From the NCBI GenBank assembly GCA_031415135.1, contig JANORB010000127.1, forward strand, positions 1-64,000: a DNA stretch of 64,000 nucleotides, written 5' to 3'. A model generated the notes under the pieces. It saw only the letters and a list, made by a program, of their open reading frames with translations. It had not been told where the DNA came from and did not search any database. A program made the position numbers and the translations under genes. The stretch is from LGRD01 sp031415135 (GTDB lineage Bacteria; Pseudomonadota; Gammaproteobacteria; Burkholderiales; Burkholderiaceae_C). Positions 8,718 to 15,786 of the stretch are shown here, piece after piece; positions within the stretch are counted from its first letter, which is position 1; each line of letters begins with the position of its first letter.

Positions 8718-8996
8718 TCAGTTGGCCGGCGCCGAGGCCGCCGGCGGCATCACGATCACCGTGGTGCCGTCGCCGGACTTGCCGGTGGCACCGGTGCTGC
8801 CCGTGCTGCCGGTGCTGCCCGCGCTGCCGGTATTGCCTGAGTTGCCGGTGTTGCCGGTGGCACCGGTGGCGCCGGTTGCCCCGGCGGGCCCGGGAGCGCC
8901 GGCGGGTGCGGGCGGCACGTTGACCACGGTCGGTTTGTCGCAAGCCGTCAGGCTGACTGCGGCGAACAACGCCGCGAATAAGATGGATTGATTCAT
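8718..8996 (-). CDS. collagen-like repeat lipoprotein
   Basis: 92-residue small lipoprotein. The signal peptide ends VSLTAC with Cys19. From about residue 33 to 77 it is built of Gly-X-Y triplets, mostly GAT, GNT, GST and GPA (about 15 triplets), the pattern of a collagen-like triple helix. A hydrophobic tail TTVIVMPPAASAPAN follows. Bacterial collagen-like stalks are usually surface exposed and trimeric. Here the Thr-rich, Pro-poor triplets suggest Thr-based stabilisation. AAGGAG precedes the ATG at 8996. The DUF3309 gene follows 32 bases later. A Crp-like half-site CTGTGCGCTGG lies about 140 bases upstream at 9130. The G/C-rich repeats make the triplet number prone to change by slippage. 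Confidence 0.85.
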   Translation of the reverse strand: MNQSILFAALFAAVSLTACDKPTVVNVPPAPAGAPGPAGATGATGATGNTGNSGNTGSAGSTGSTGSTGATGKSGDGTTVIVMPPAASAPAN

Positions 8997-9129
8997 CAGA
9001 ACTCCTTGGTGACAGAACGGGCAGAACAGGCGTGGCGCGCAAGCCCCTGGGGCCGGCGCAAAAACGCCGCTGCGATCGCCAACGGCGCAGCGGGTACTCG
9101 AACAAGGTAGGCATGCGCCAGGCTGCGTT

Positions 9130-9148
9130 CTGTGCGCTGGCGAACACA
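9130..9148. promoter_or_regulatory. Crp-like site: TGTGC-N8-ACACA with half-site CTGTGCGCTGG
   Basis: The intergenic sequence holds CTGTGCGCTGG (9130-9140) followed by ACACA (9144-9148). The half-site is the same as at 13976, 25115 and 44863. The site sits about 140 bases before the collagen-like lipoprotein gene on the minus strand and just after the AsmA stop. The second half is imperfect, so this is a weaker member of the motif set. Confidence 0.35.
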
Positions 9149-9186
9149 GCGCGCGAACGGCCGGCCGATGCGCAGGGCCGGCGCCT

Positions 9187-11316
9187 TCATCGTGGCGGCC
9201 TCGCCACAGGCCGGGCAGCGACGTCCAGCTTCGGCCTGGCACCGTTGATGCGCCCTTTCAGGCTGTTGCATGCGGCGGCCGAGCCGGCATCGTCCGCGCT
9301 CCCCAGGTCCACCAGCGGAATCAAGGCCGCCAGCGGGTTGATCAAGGCCAGCAGAACGGTCGTGGCCAGCTTGCGCCCGAGCGGCGCTTTTTCCACCGAC
9401 ACCTCCGGCCTGGCGAAGGCCCCACGCACCCGCAAGGGCGTGCGCAGCGTCAGCGGGCTGAAGTCCTTGGGCACGACCACCGCCCGCAGGTCCATTGATT
9501 CGGTGGCCAGCGACAGTGAACCGGTGATCCAGACCGCCGAATCCGTGGTGTCCAGCACCATCACGCGCGGGCGGAACACACCGCCGTCGGCCACCAGGTC
9601 GGCCAGGCCGCATTGCACCGGCAGCGCATCGTCGCCCTGGAACAGCACGGCCAGGCTTTCCGCCAGGTCCAGCCCGGCGGCTTCGACGATCAGGTGCGAC
9701 ACCGACCCGTCGCGCAACTGGGTCCGCAAGTTGCCCTTCAAGCTGGCCAGGATTTCGGCGGTCGAACGGCCCTGCCCCCGCAGTTGCGCACTTCCCTCCA
9801 GCCGGCCGGTCACATAAGGCGGCGAACCCTCGGTGCGCGCGAGCCGGATCCAGCGCTCCATGCGCACGCCGTCCCAGCGCACATCGGCGGTCCACAGCGC
9901 CTGCGGCCCGCGCCCGTCCAGCACCACATCGCCGAGCAAGCGGCCCTGCGCGGTTCGGGCATCCAGGTCGCGCAGCAGCAACACACCGTCCCTCAGCTGC
10001 AACTGGCCGCGCAGCGGGCGCAGCGGCTCCAGCAGCCGGGTGTTCAGATCGACATCGCGAATGTCGATCAGCACATTGGCGTCCATCACGCGCAATGCGG
10101 CCAGGTCGAACGGCCGATCGGGCAGCACCTTGCCCTTGCCTTTAGCCTTGTTCACCAGCGGCGCCGGAGCGGACGCCGCCAGCGCGGCGGGAACCACCAC
10201 CGTGGTGCCCAGCACCGGGCCCAGATCGACCAGCATCAGCCGGCTGCCGTCGAGCCGGCCCGACAACAGCGGCACCGCCCGGCCCGCCTCGTAGACAAAC
10301 GCGCCGGCCAGCCGGCTCGCACCAATCGTCGCCGCGTCGACCACCACGTTCCAACGCTCGCCTTTCTTGACGACGGCCCCGTTCATTTCGAACGCGGCGG
10401 TGGTCGGCAGCGTCACGCCCAGCGGGTCGCCCACGGCGGCCAGCGACGGGCCTTTCAGGCTGAAGCGGCCGGCCAGGCCCGTCAAGTTCAGCACATCCAC
10501 CGCACGGCCCTGGAAGGCCATCGAGGCGCGGCCGATCGTGGCGTTCAAGGTGATCGGCACCGGCGCCGCCTGAGCGTCGTCCTCGACCCACGGCAGCACG
10601 CCCCACGCTTGCAGCGTCAGCGTGGCCGGCAGCTTGCGGTAGGTGCCCGCCGCGCTGAGTTGCAAGCGGCTGCCGCCCTCGCCGTTCGATGATGGCGCGC
10701 TGGCCGGCGCTTGCGCTCGGGCCGCAGCGGCCGCGTCAGGGTTGATCAGCGACAGGCGCGCCTCGATGTCGATGGCCAGCGGCACGTCGCGGTAGCGCAG
10801 CACCCCGTCGGCCACCTGAAAACTGCCGAACGACGGCACCGGCGGCGGCGGCGCGGACGGCTCCGCGGCCGGACCGAATTGCCACGACGCGCGGCCGGTG
10901 GCGGGCCGTTCCAGCGTTGCATCGACCGCCGCGGCCTTCAAACGCCGCACCCTCAGCGGCTGCCCCTGGCGCGCCCGCCACAGGTCGGCGTAGCGCAGGT
11001 CGACGATCACATCGCGCGCCCGCAGCAGGTGCGGCGCCTGGCTCCATGGCGGCGCGCCGATTTCGAGCAAGCCGGCCTGCAGCCGCACACCACCGAGCAG
11101 CTTGATGCGCAAGGCGTCATCGCCGCCGGCAGACAAGTTCACCCTGCGGTCCAGCCGCTCGGCCAGCACACGTTGCAAAGGCGTGGCCAGGAACGGCCAG
11201 CCCAGCGATTCGCACACCGCAACCGCGGCGGCCAAGACCAGCAGCACCGCCAGCACCACGAACGGCCAACGCCGCTGCCTCCCCGTGCGGGCCGGCGGGG
11301 TGTTCAGGGCGTTCAT
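9187..11316 (-). CDS. AsmA family protein
   Basis: 709-residue protein with one N-terminal membrane helix (RRWPFVVLAVLLVLAAAVAVCESL) and a long periplasmic body. AsmA-like proteins form elongated beta-groove bridges thought to move phospholipids between inner and outer membrane or to modulate outer-membrane assembly. The AsmA N-terminal signature (PLQRVLAERLDRRVNLSAGG...IKLLGGVRLQAGLLEIGAPPWS) and the C-terminal AsmA_2-like region (VTGRLEGSAQLRGQGRSTAEILASLKGNLRTQLRDGSVSHLIVEAAGLDLAESL) are both clear. The C terminus carries a short hydrophobic stretch (LATTVLLALINPLAALIPLVDLG), common in the family. The gene stands alone between a regulatory gap on the left and the 23-residue peptide gene on the right. 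Confidence 0.88.
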   Translation of the reverse strand: MNALNTPPARTGRQRRWPFVVLAVLLVLAAAVAVCESLGWPFLATPLQRVLAERLDRRVNLSAGGDDALRIKLLGGVRLQAGLLEIGAPPWSQAPHLLRARDVIVDLRYADLWRARQGQPLRVRRLKAAAVDATLERPATGRASWQFGPAAEPSAPPPPVPSFGSFQVADGVLRYRDVPLAIDIEARLSLINPDAAAAARAQAPASAPSSNGEGGSRLQLSAAGTYRKLPATLTLQAWGVLPWVEDDAQAAPVPITLNATIGRASMAFQGRAVDVLNLTGLAGRFSLKGPSLAAVGDPLGVTLPTTAAFEMNGAVVKKGERWNVVVDAATIGASRLAGAFVYEAGRAVPLLSGRLDGSRLMLVDLGPVLGTTVVVPAALAASAPAPLVNKAKGKGKVLPDRPFDLAALRVMDANVLIDIRDVDLNTRLLEPLRPLRGQLQLRDGVLLLRDLDARTAQGRLLGDVVLDGRGPQALWTADVRWDGVRMERWIRLARTEGSPPYVTGRLEGSAQLRGQGRSTAEILASLKGNLRTQLRDGSVSHLIVEAAGLDLAESLAVLFQGDDALPVQCGLADLVADGGVFRPRVMVLDTTDSAVWITGSLSLATESMDLRAVVVPKDFSPLTLRTPLRVRGAFARPEVSVEKAPLGRKLATTVLLALINPLAALIPLVDLGSADDAGSAAACNSLKGRINGARPKLDVAARPVARPPR

Positions 11317-11387
11317 CCGGGCCTGCCGGCCGACGCGGTGTTCATGGACATGGCCTTGGGCCAGCAGGCGTGCGGCGCCGGCTCATC

Positions 11388-11459
11388 TCAAGTGAACAGC
11401 GCGATCAAGATGATGATCGGGATCGGAATGCCGAGAAACAGCAGCAGCAGCGAACGCAT
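11388..11459 (-). CDS. 23-residue hydrophobic membrane microprotein
   Basis: A 24-codon frame encodes a peptide beginning MRSLLLLFLGIPIPIIILIA and ending LFT. It is almost wholly hydrophobic, with a conserved-looking Gly-Ile-Pro-Ile-Pro turn, and would span the membrane once. GGAG lies 8 bases before the ATG at 11459, a proper ribosome-binding site. It sits between the PhnA-like membrane protein gene (35 bases upstream) and asmA on the same strand. It resembles short unnamed membrane peptides often found beside DUF3309-type genes, but that resemblance is from memory only. Function is unknown. It is too short for most gene finders. Confidence 0.65.
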   Translation of the reverse strand: MRSLLLLFLGIPIPIIILIALFT

Positions 11460-11493
11460 GGTGGGCTCCAAGAGGTGGGGGCGAGACCGCGAA

Positions 11494-12516
11494 TCAGGCG
11501 TCGCGACGGCGCCCGCCGCAGGTGGCCGCCAGGCTGGCGACGAAGGCGCCGCTCAGCAACGAAATGAACAGCCACAACGCGCCGAAAGCCGACGCCTTGC
11601 GAGCCTTGTCGGCGGCCTCCTTGGCGCTGGCTTGCGCGTCGCGCAACTGGGTTTGCATGCGGGTGAAGGTGTCGGCCACGCGCTTGTCCGCCTCCTGCGG
11701 GCTCAGCCCGGTGCGCTGCGATACCAGGCTGGCGACATGCCGCGCGTCGTCCGGCGGCAGCGAGCCCGCCGCCAGCGCGCTGGTGAAGATGCGCGCCACC
11801 TCGCCTGGAACTGCCGCTGCTCCCGCGGCCGAGGTCGATGCCAGCGGCGCGCCCGCATTGGCCGCGCCCGCATTGGCTGCAGTCGAATCGCCGCGGAACA
11901 AGGCATCGACGAAGTAGCCCATGCCCGTGCTGTCACCCGCGGGCCTGACCGCGCCATGCCCTGCCGCCGCGGCACCGCCTGCCGTCGCGACGGCGGCCGT
12001 GGCGGAGCCGCCGCCGGCCAGCGCCGCACCAGCCTGAACGCCACCGCCGACGATGGCGCCGATCACCGAGGTCAACAGCGCGGCGGTGGCCAGCGACGCC
12101 ACGGCCCAGGCCAGGAAGCCGTGTGCCGTGTCGCGGAAGTACACCTCGTCGGCGGCGGTGTCGGCCCAGCGGGTGCGCAGCCGGCCGGCCAGATAGCCGC
12201 CCATGCCGGAGGCCAGCAGTTGTGTGAACGTGATCCACAGAATGGTCGACACGCCGAAGCTCACCGCACCGACGCCGACGCTCGCCCACGGTGACACGGC
12301 CGACAGGCCGAGGCCGGTTCCGAGGATCAACAGAATGAGCGACAGTGCCGCTGCCGCCGCCGCACCGGCCACGATGGCGCCCCACGAGACCGCACTCGCC
12401 TTCGATGGTTCGGCCTGTACCGCCGGCAAGGGTCGAACTCGCGCAGAATCTCGGGCCGAATCTCGGGCCGAATCTCGCGCCGAATCGCTCGCCGGTCCCA
12501 TGTGGGCAATGGCCAT
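11494..12516 (-). CDS. PhnA-like conserved membrane protein with SARD repeats
   Basis: 340-residue membrane protein of the type often labelled PhnA-like in databases (no link to phosphonate use). After a short N terminus with DSARDSARDSARDSAR, the conserved part starts SAVSWGAIVAGAAAAAALSLILLILGTGLGLSAVSPW, then a second hydrophobic region, GGYLAGRLRTRW, DEVYFRDTAHGFLAWAVASL, and a final C-terminal membrane helix. Between residues about 170 and 260 is a long Ala/Gly-rich insert. The ATG at 12516 was chosen because GGAGT lies 5 bases upstream. A more distant upstream start lacks support. TTTTTCCTACAG lies about 80 bases upstream. The 12-base repeat coding for SARD is listed separately. Confidence 0.75.
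   Translation of the reverse strand: MAIAHMGPASDSARDSARDSARDSARVRPLPAVQAEPSKASAVSWGAIVAGAAAAAALSLILLILGTGLGLSAVSPWASVGVGAVSFGVSTILWITFTQLLASGMGGYLAGRLRTRWADTAADEVYFRDTAHGFLAWAVASLATAALLTSVIGAIVGGGVQAGAALAGGGSATAAVATAGGAAAAGHGAVRPAGDSTGMGYFVDALFRGDSTAANAGAANAGAPLASTSAAGAAAVPGEVARIFTSALAAGSLPPDDARHVASLVSQRTGLSPQEADKRVADTFTRMQTQLRDAQASAKEAADKARKASAFGALWLFISLLSGAFVASLAATCGGRRRDA
12446..12485. repeat. 12-bp tandem repeat (GAATCTCGGGCC)n, about 3.3 copies
   Basis: Units start at 12446, 12458, 12470 and (partial) 12482. On the coding (minus) strand they specify repeated Ser-Ala-Arg-Asp near the N terminus of the PhnA-like membrane protein. Because each unit is four codons, changes in copy number keep the frame. 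Confidence 0.85.
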
Positions 12517-12593
12517 GTCAACTCCATTCAATCGAATCGGCAAATGATGGGGTGGCGCCGCCGCCCGCGGTGTCGGAGCCGGCAGCGAGGGGC

Positions 12594-12653
12594 TGTAGGA
12601 AAAAGTCCCGCGCCGTTGGCCGTGCGAGCCCGCCGCGCGCCGGGCGTAGGACA
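12594..12653 (-). promoter_or_regulatory. two CCTAC motifs in divergent promoter (TTCCTACAG and GTCCTACGC)
   Basis: On the minus strand TTTTTCCTACAG ends near 12594 and GTCCTACGC near 12646, 51 bases apart. They lie between the PhnA-like gene (start 12516) and the repeat-protein gene (start 12742). The TTCCTACAG copy is about 80 bases before the minus-strand start, the same spacing as before Ku and the ferritin-like gene. Confidence 0.45.
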
Positions 12654-12741
12654 ACAGCTACGTCGATGAGCGCCGCTGTCTTGTTCACCCCGCGCGGACG
12701 GCGCACCACACTGCCGCACCCCCACCCAACAAGGAACTCAA

Positions 12742-13284
12742 ATGAAACCAGTCAAGACCCAACTCAAGCGGCTCTGCGGCGCTCTGCTGCTTGCGGGGCT
12801 GGGCGCCACCGGCGCCTGGGCGCAGACGACGACGGCCGCGCCGATGACCCCCGCGGCCGCGGCCACTAAGGATCAAACGCCGCCCAACACCCGCGCGGAC
12901 GTGAAGGCCAATACCCAGGCCGCCAAGCGCGCCGGCGACATTCCGCAAGGCGAGGCCGGCACGACCAAGGACCGCCCCAAGGGTGGCGCCGCGCTGTCGG
13001 GCATCCCGAAGGAAATGAAGAACGATGTATCGCGCGCCGACGTGAAGGCCGAAGCCCAACGCGCGAATGCCGCCGGCGAAGTCCCGCGTGGCGAAGCCAA
13101 CGTGACGAACGACCGGCCGCGTGGCGGATCGAAGGTCGCCAAACGAACCACCAAGACCCGCGCCGAGGTCAGGGCCGAGGCAAGACGCGCTCGTGCCGCG
13201 GGCGAAATTCCCACCGGCGAAGGCAACGTCACCACCACGTTTCCGAAGGGTGGCGCCAGGCCCGAGACGACCACGGCCAAGTAG
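12742..13284 (+). CDS. periplasmic protein with three 32-residue repeats (DUF4148-like)
   Basis: 180-residue secreted protein. The signal peptide ends ATGAWAQ (cleavage after Ala27). The mature part has three clear repeats of exactly 32 residues at 51-82, 98-129 and 140-171. Each begins (S/T)RA(D/E)V(K/R)A, then a helix rich in Ala/Arg, AG(D/E)(I/V)P-GE, a variable stretch, and ends in P(K/R)GG. The first half of each unit looks like the DUF4148 helix motif of small Burkholderiales exported proteins. The protein is basic and probably mostly helical. AAGGA precedes the ATG. It is divergent from the PhnA-like gene, with CCTAC motifs between, and is followed by a strong hairpin at 13296-13320. 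No function can be given. Confidence 0.75.
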   Translation: MKPVKTQLKRLCGALLLAGLGATGAWAQTTTAAPMTPAAAATKDQTPPNTRADVKANTQAAKRAGDIPQGEAGTTKDRPKGGAALSGIPKEMKNDVSRADVKAEAQRANAAGEVPRGEANVTNDRPRGGSKVAKRTTKTRAEVRAEARRARAAGEIPTGEGNVTTTFPKGGARPETTTAK

Positions 13285-13295
13285 CCGGGTCAGCC

Positions 13296-13320
13296 CACGG
13301 CCCGCATTGCGCGGGCCGTG
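13296..13320 (+). terminator. GC hairpin after the repeat-protein gene
   Basis: CACGGCCCGC (13296-13305) pairs perfectly with GCGGGCCGTG (13311-13320) across a 5-base loop, 12 bases after the stop. There is no T run behind it, so it may be a weak or bidirectional terminator, or an RNA-stabilising hairpin. Confidence 0.5.
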
Positions 13321-13373
13321 CTGTGAACGACCGGGCGTTCGATGGCGTGGCAAGCACCGCGCTGCCGAGCGCC

Positions 13374-13853
13374 CTATCCTTTGTGGATGAACCGGTCAGC
13401 GCGCGCGGCTTGCAGCACAGCCCCCGGTGTGTGTGCCAGTGAATCCACCGGCAAGCGGCCGTTGAGCCAGGTGTTGTCGCGCGCGAACCAATGGGTCAGC
13501 TCCCATGGCTCGTAGACCGGCGCCAGCTCGGCAAGCACCAACGCCACCGCCGCACAGGGCCGCATCCGCGGCCGCGTGAACTGGAACAGCGGCAGCCAGG
13601 TCTGCGCTTGCCACTCGAAACTGATCACGCTGCGTTGGGCGATCCAGCGCGCCAGTGTCGACAGGCCGTCTCCGCCATCGCCGCGCAGCAACGCAAGAAG
13701 CTCCTCGGCGTGCGCCAGCCCGCCGTGGCGCCGGTAGGCCGCGAGCATGGCCAAAAATTCGCCGTCCGCGCAATGTGCGGGCCCGTGGTCAACCAGGCTG
13801 CTGCCTGTTCCGGCGGTGGATGGATGAAAACCGGAACGCAAGGCAGCTTGCAT
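13374..13853 (-). CDS. hypothetical protein, possible ParS/MbcA-like C-terminal domain
   Basis: 159-residue soluble protein not securely recognised. The N-terminal third includes CADGEFLAMLAAYRRHGGLAHAEELLALLRG. The C-terminal part (WLPLFQFTRPRMRPCAAVALVLAELAPVYEPWELTHWFARDNTWLNGRLPVDSL...AVLQAARADRF) follows the general order of the C-terminal domain of MbcA/ParS/Xre antitoxins: hydrophobic core, W-WF, N-WL-GR-P-D. That match is by pattern only. No toxin gene lies next to it, so if the fold is right it would be an orphan. GGAG lies 5 bases before the ATG at 13853. A 25-base inverted repeat containing a Crp-like site lies about 125 bases upstream at 13977-14001. Confidence 0.6.
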   Translation of the reverse strand: MQAALRSGFHPSTAGTGSSLVDHGPAHCADGEFLAMLAAYRRHGGLAHAEELLALLRGDGGDGLSTLARWIAQRSVISFEWQAQTWLPLFQFTRPRMRPCAAVALVLAELAPVYEPWELTHWFARDNTWLNGRLPVDSLAHTPGAVLQAARADRFIHKG

Positions 13854-13976
13854 GACATCTCCGTTGCCGCGCGGCCGCTGCGGCTCAAAAAATCCATGGA
13901 TTGAGGTGCGACCGGCACGACCCGCGAACGGGGGTGCCGGATTCAGGAAATATCAGCCAATGCCGATGCGCGCGTC

Positions 13977-14001
13977 TGTGCGCTGGGGCACCCAGCGCAC
14001 A
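13977..14001. promoter_or_regulatory. perfect 11-bp inverted repeat containing Crp-like site
   Basis: TGTGCGCTGGG at 13977-13987 is mirrored exactly by CCCAGCGCACA at 13991-14001 with a GCA centre. The first 16 bases, TGTGC-GCTGGG-GCACC, differ by one base from the TGTGC-N6-GCACA sites elsewhere. It lies after the BON gene stop and upstream of the hypothetical gene starting at 13853. No T tract follows on the minus strand, which favours an operator over a terminator, though it could also cap the BON transcript. Confidence 0.5.
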
Positions 14002-14023
14002 GCGCACTGCGCGCGGGCGCAAT

Positions 14024-14467
14024 TCAGTTGGCCTTGACCTGCAACTGGTTCTCGACGCTGACCACACCGTCCACGCGCTGCGCCAACACGGTGGCCCGGT
14101 CGCGCGAGGCGGCATCCGGTGCGGTGCCCCGCAACGCGACCCGGCCCTGGCTGGTGTCGACGTCGATCTTCAGCGCGCTGAGCGACGCGTCCTTGGTCAG
14201 TTCCGCATTGATGCTGGTGGTTATGGCGGCGTCCTTGACCTTGTCGCCGGCGGCGTCGGCGGCCTTGCCCGCACCCACGCGGGCCTCGGCCATCTCCTTC
14301 TTGGCCGAAGTCGCGGCCTGCTCGGTCTTTTGCTCGACCTTGGCGATCCCCGAGTCGATCTTCTGGCCGACCGTGCGGTCGTCCTTCGCGCGGTCGCACG
14401 CCGCCAGGCCCAGCACGGTGGCAAGGGCCGCCGCCGTGGCGGCACGAGAGAGGGTCTGAACTCGCAT
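14024..14467 (-). CDS. BON-domain lipoprotein
   Basis: 147-residue periplasmic lipoprotein. The signal peptide ends LGLAAC (Cys24). A middle helical, Ala/Lys-rich region (KVEQKTEQAATSAKKEMAEARVGAGKAADAAGDK) separates it from a single BON domain at about residues 78-147 (DAAITTSINAELTKDASLSALKIDVDTSQGRVALRGTAPD...DRATVLAQRVDGVVSVENQLQV). BON domains bind membranes or help keep the outer membrane intact, as in OsmY. A shorter BON lipoprotein is at 59345-59659. GTAGGC, resembling the CCTAC motif, lies about 40 bases upstream at 14505. The gene has its own promoter region of about 215 bases shared with the divergent flavoprotein gene. Confidence 0.85.
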   Translation of the reverse strand: MRVQTLSRAATAAALATVLGLAACDRAKDDRTVGQKIDSGIAKVEQKTEQAATSAKKEMAEARVGAGKAADAAGDKVKDAAITTSINAELTKDASLSALKIDVDTSQGRVALRGTAPDAASRDRATVLAQRVDGVVSVENQLQVKAN

Positions 14468-14682
14468 GGCAAATCCTTTGTGGCAGTGGATGGTGCTGAC
14501 CAGAGTAGGCGCGCCGTGCCTCGCTCGCTATCGGCCTGCTGCTCGATGAGGTGTCGGACAAATCGCACAAGCCTGCCGCCACGCCCCAGTGCGCCCGCGT
14601 GCGGTATCGAACAGACGCTGCCCGGCCCGGCCGCTAGCGTCACTTTGAATTCCGATTCGTTCCGCTGCACGAGGCTCCGACC

Positions 14683-15765
14683 ATGATCCGCATTCGCACC
14701 GGCCAGGCTCCGGCCCCGCTCGACCGCGCCGAGTTCGGCACCCGGTTTCGCGCCTCTTACACCGACCCGGCGTTCCGCGCCGAAGACACGTCGATCGCGC
14801 GGCTGGAACAAATCGCCTGGGAGGCCTACACCGAGGGCCGCAAGGCACCGTTCACGCAAAAGGCGGGCGAGGGTTATGTCGACCCCACCTATGACCTGTC
14901 GACCGAGTGGGTCCAGACCAGGCGGCGCATCGACGAAGCGCAGGCGCGCTGGGCCGACCCTTCAACCCCGTCCCGGGTCTTGCTGGTGTGCGGTTCGGCG
15001 CGCAACGATGGCACCTGCCCCGGCGAGATGTCCAAGACATTCCGCCTGGTCGGGCTGGCTCGCGAGCTGTTGGAGCAGGGCCAAGGCGAGCTCAAGATCG
15101 AGGCCGATGTGCTGGACCTGAGCCTGCTCACCTCCGACTACGGGCGCCATATCCACCCCTGCAAGGGCTGCGCGTCGACGGCCATGCCGCTGTGCCACTG
15201 GCCGTGCAGTTGCTACCCCAACCATGCGCTGAACCAGACCAACGACTGGATGGCCGAGATCTACGAACGCTGGGCCGCCGCGCATGCCGTGATCATCGTC
15301 TCGCCCGTCTACTGGTACCAGAGCCCCAGCCCACTGAAGCTGATGATCGACCGGCTGGTCTGCGCCGACGGCGGCAACCCCGACCCCACATCGACATCGG
15401 GCAAAAAAGCAGGCAATGCCAAGGAGATCGAGATGGCGGGCTGGGACTACCCCCAACACCTGGCCGGCCGCGCCTACGGGCTGGTCATTCACGGCGACGT
15501 GGCCGGCATCGAAGGCTCGCGCCGCGCCTTGTCCGACTGGCTCGACTGGATGGGCTTCATTGATGCCGGCGCCGCGGCGCGGCTGGACCGCTACATCGGC
15601 TACTACGAACCGTACGCCACCAGCCACGACACACTCGACAAGGACCTGCAGGTGCAGGAAGAAACCTGCAACGTGGCGCGCGCCGTGGCCCAGGCCGTGG
15701 CCAACCTGCGGGCCGGCCGGCTCCAGGCGGTGCAACCGAAGCTGTCGAGGCCGCGGCCGAAGTGA
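14683..15765 (+). CDS. NAD(P)H-dependent FMN reductase-family flavoprotein
   Basis: 360-residue protein with an NADPH-dependent FMN reductase / flavodoxin-like fold from about residue 105. SRVLLVCGSARNDGTCPGEMSKTFRLVGLARELLE is the phosphate-binding strand-loop-helix, IHPCKGCASTAMPLCHWPCSCYP is a Cys-rich segment, and AHAVIIVSPVYWYQSPSPLKLMIDRLVCADGG is the conserved flavin-site motif. The N-terminal 100 residues are an extension not recognised, and the Cys cluster (six Cys within about 25 residues) is unusual for the family and could bind a metal. Reaction and substrate are unknown; quinone or azo reduction are family possibilities. It is divergent from the BON gene and convergent with the hybrid kinase gene. 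Confidence 0.78.
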   Translation: MIRIRTGQAPAPLDRAEFGTRFRASYTDPAFRAEDTSIARLEQIAWEAYTEGRKAPFTQKAGEGYVDPTYDLSTEWVQTRRRIDEAQARWADPSTPSRVLLVCGSARNDGTCPGEMSKTFRLVGLARELLEQGQGELKIEADVLDLSLLTSDYGRHIHPCKGCASTAMPLCHWPCSCYPNHALNQTNDWMAEIYERWAAAHAVIIVSPVYWYQSPSPLKLMIDRLVCADGGNPDPTSTSGKKAGNAKEIEMAGWDYPQHLAGRAYGLVIHGDVAGIEGSRRALSDWLDWMGFIDAGAAARLDRYIGYYEPYATSHDTLDKDLQVQEETCNVARAVAQAVANLRAGRLQAVQPKLSRPRPK

Positions 15766-15786
15766 CAGTGCCTGGTTGCCACCGCG

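Noticed and set aside
8760..8900. CRISPR-like repeat array
   Set aside because: The repeats are 9-base Gly-X-Thr codon repeats within a protein-coding gene, without spacers of constant length or cas genes.
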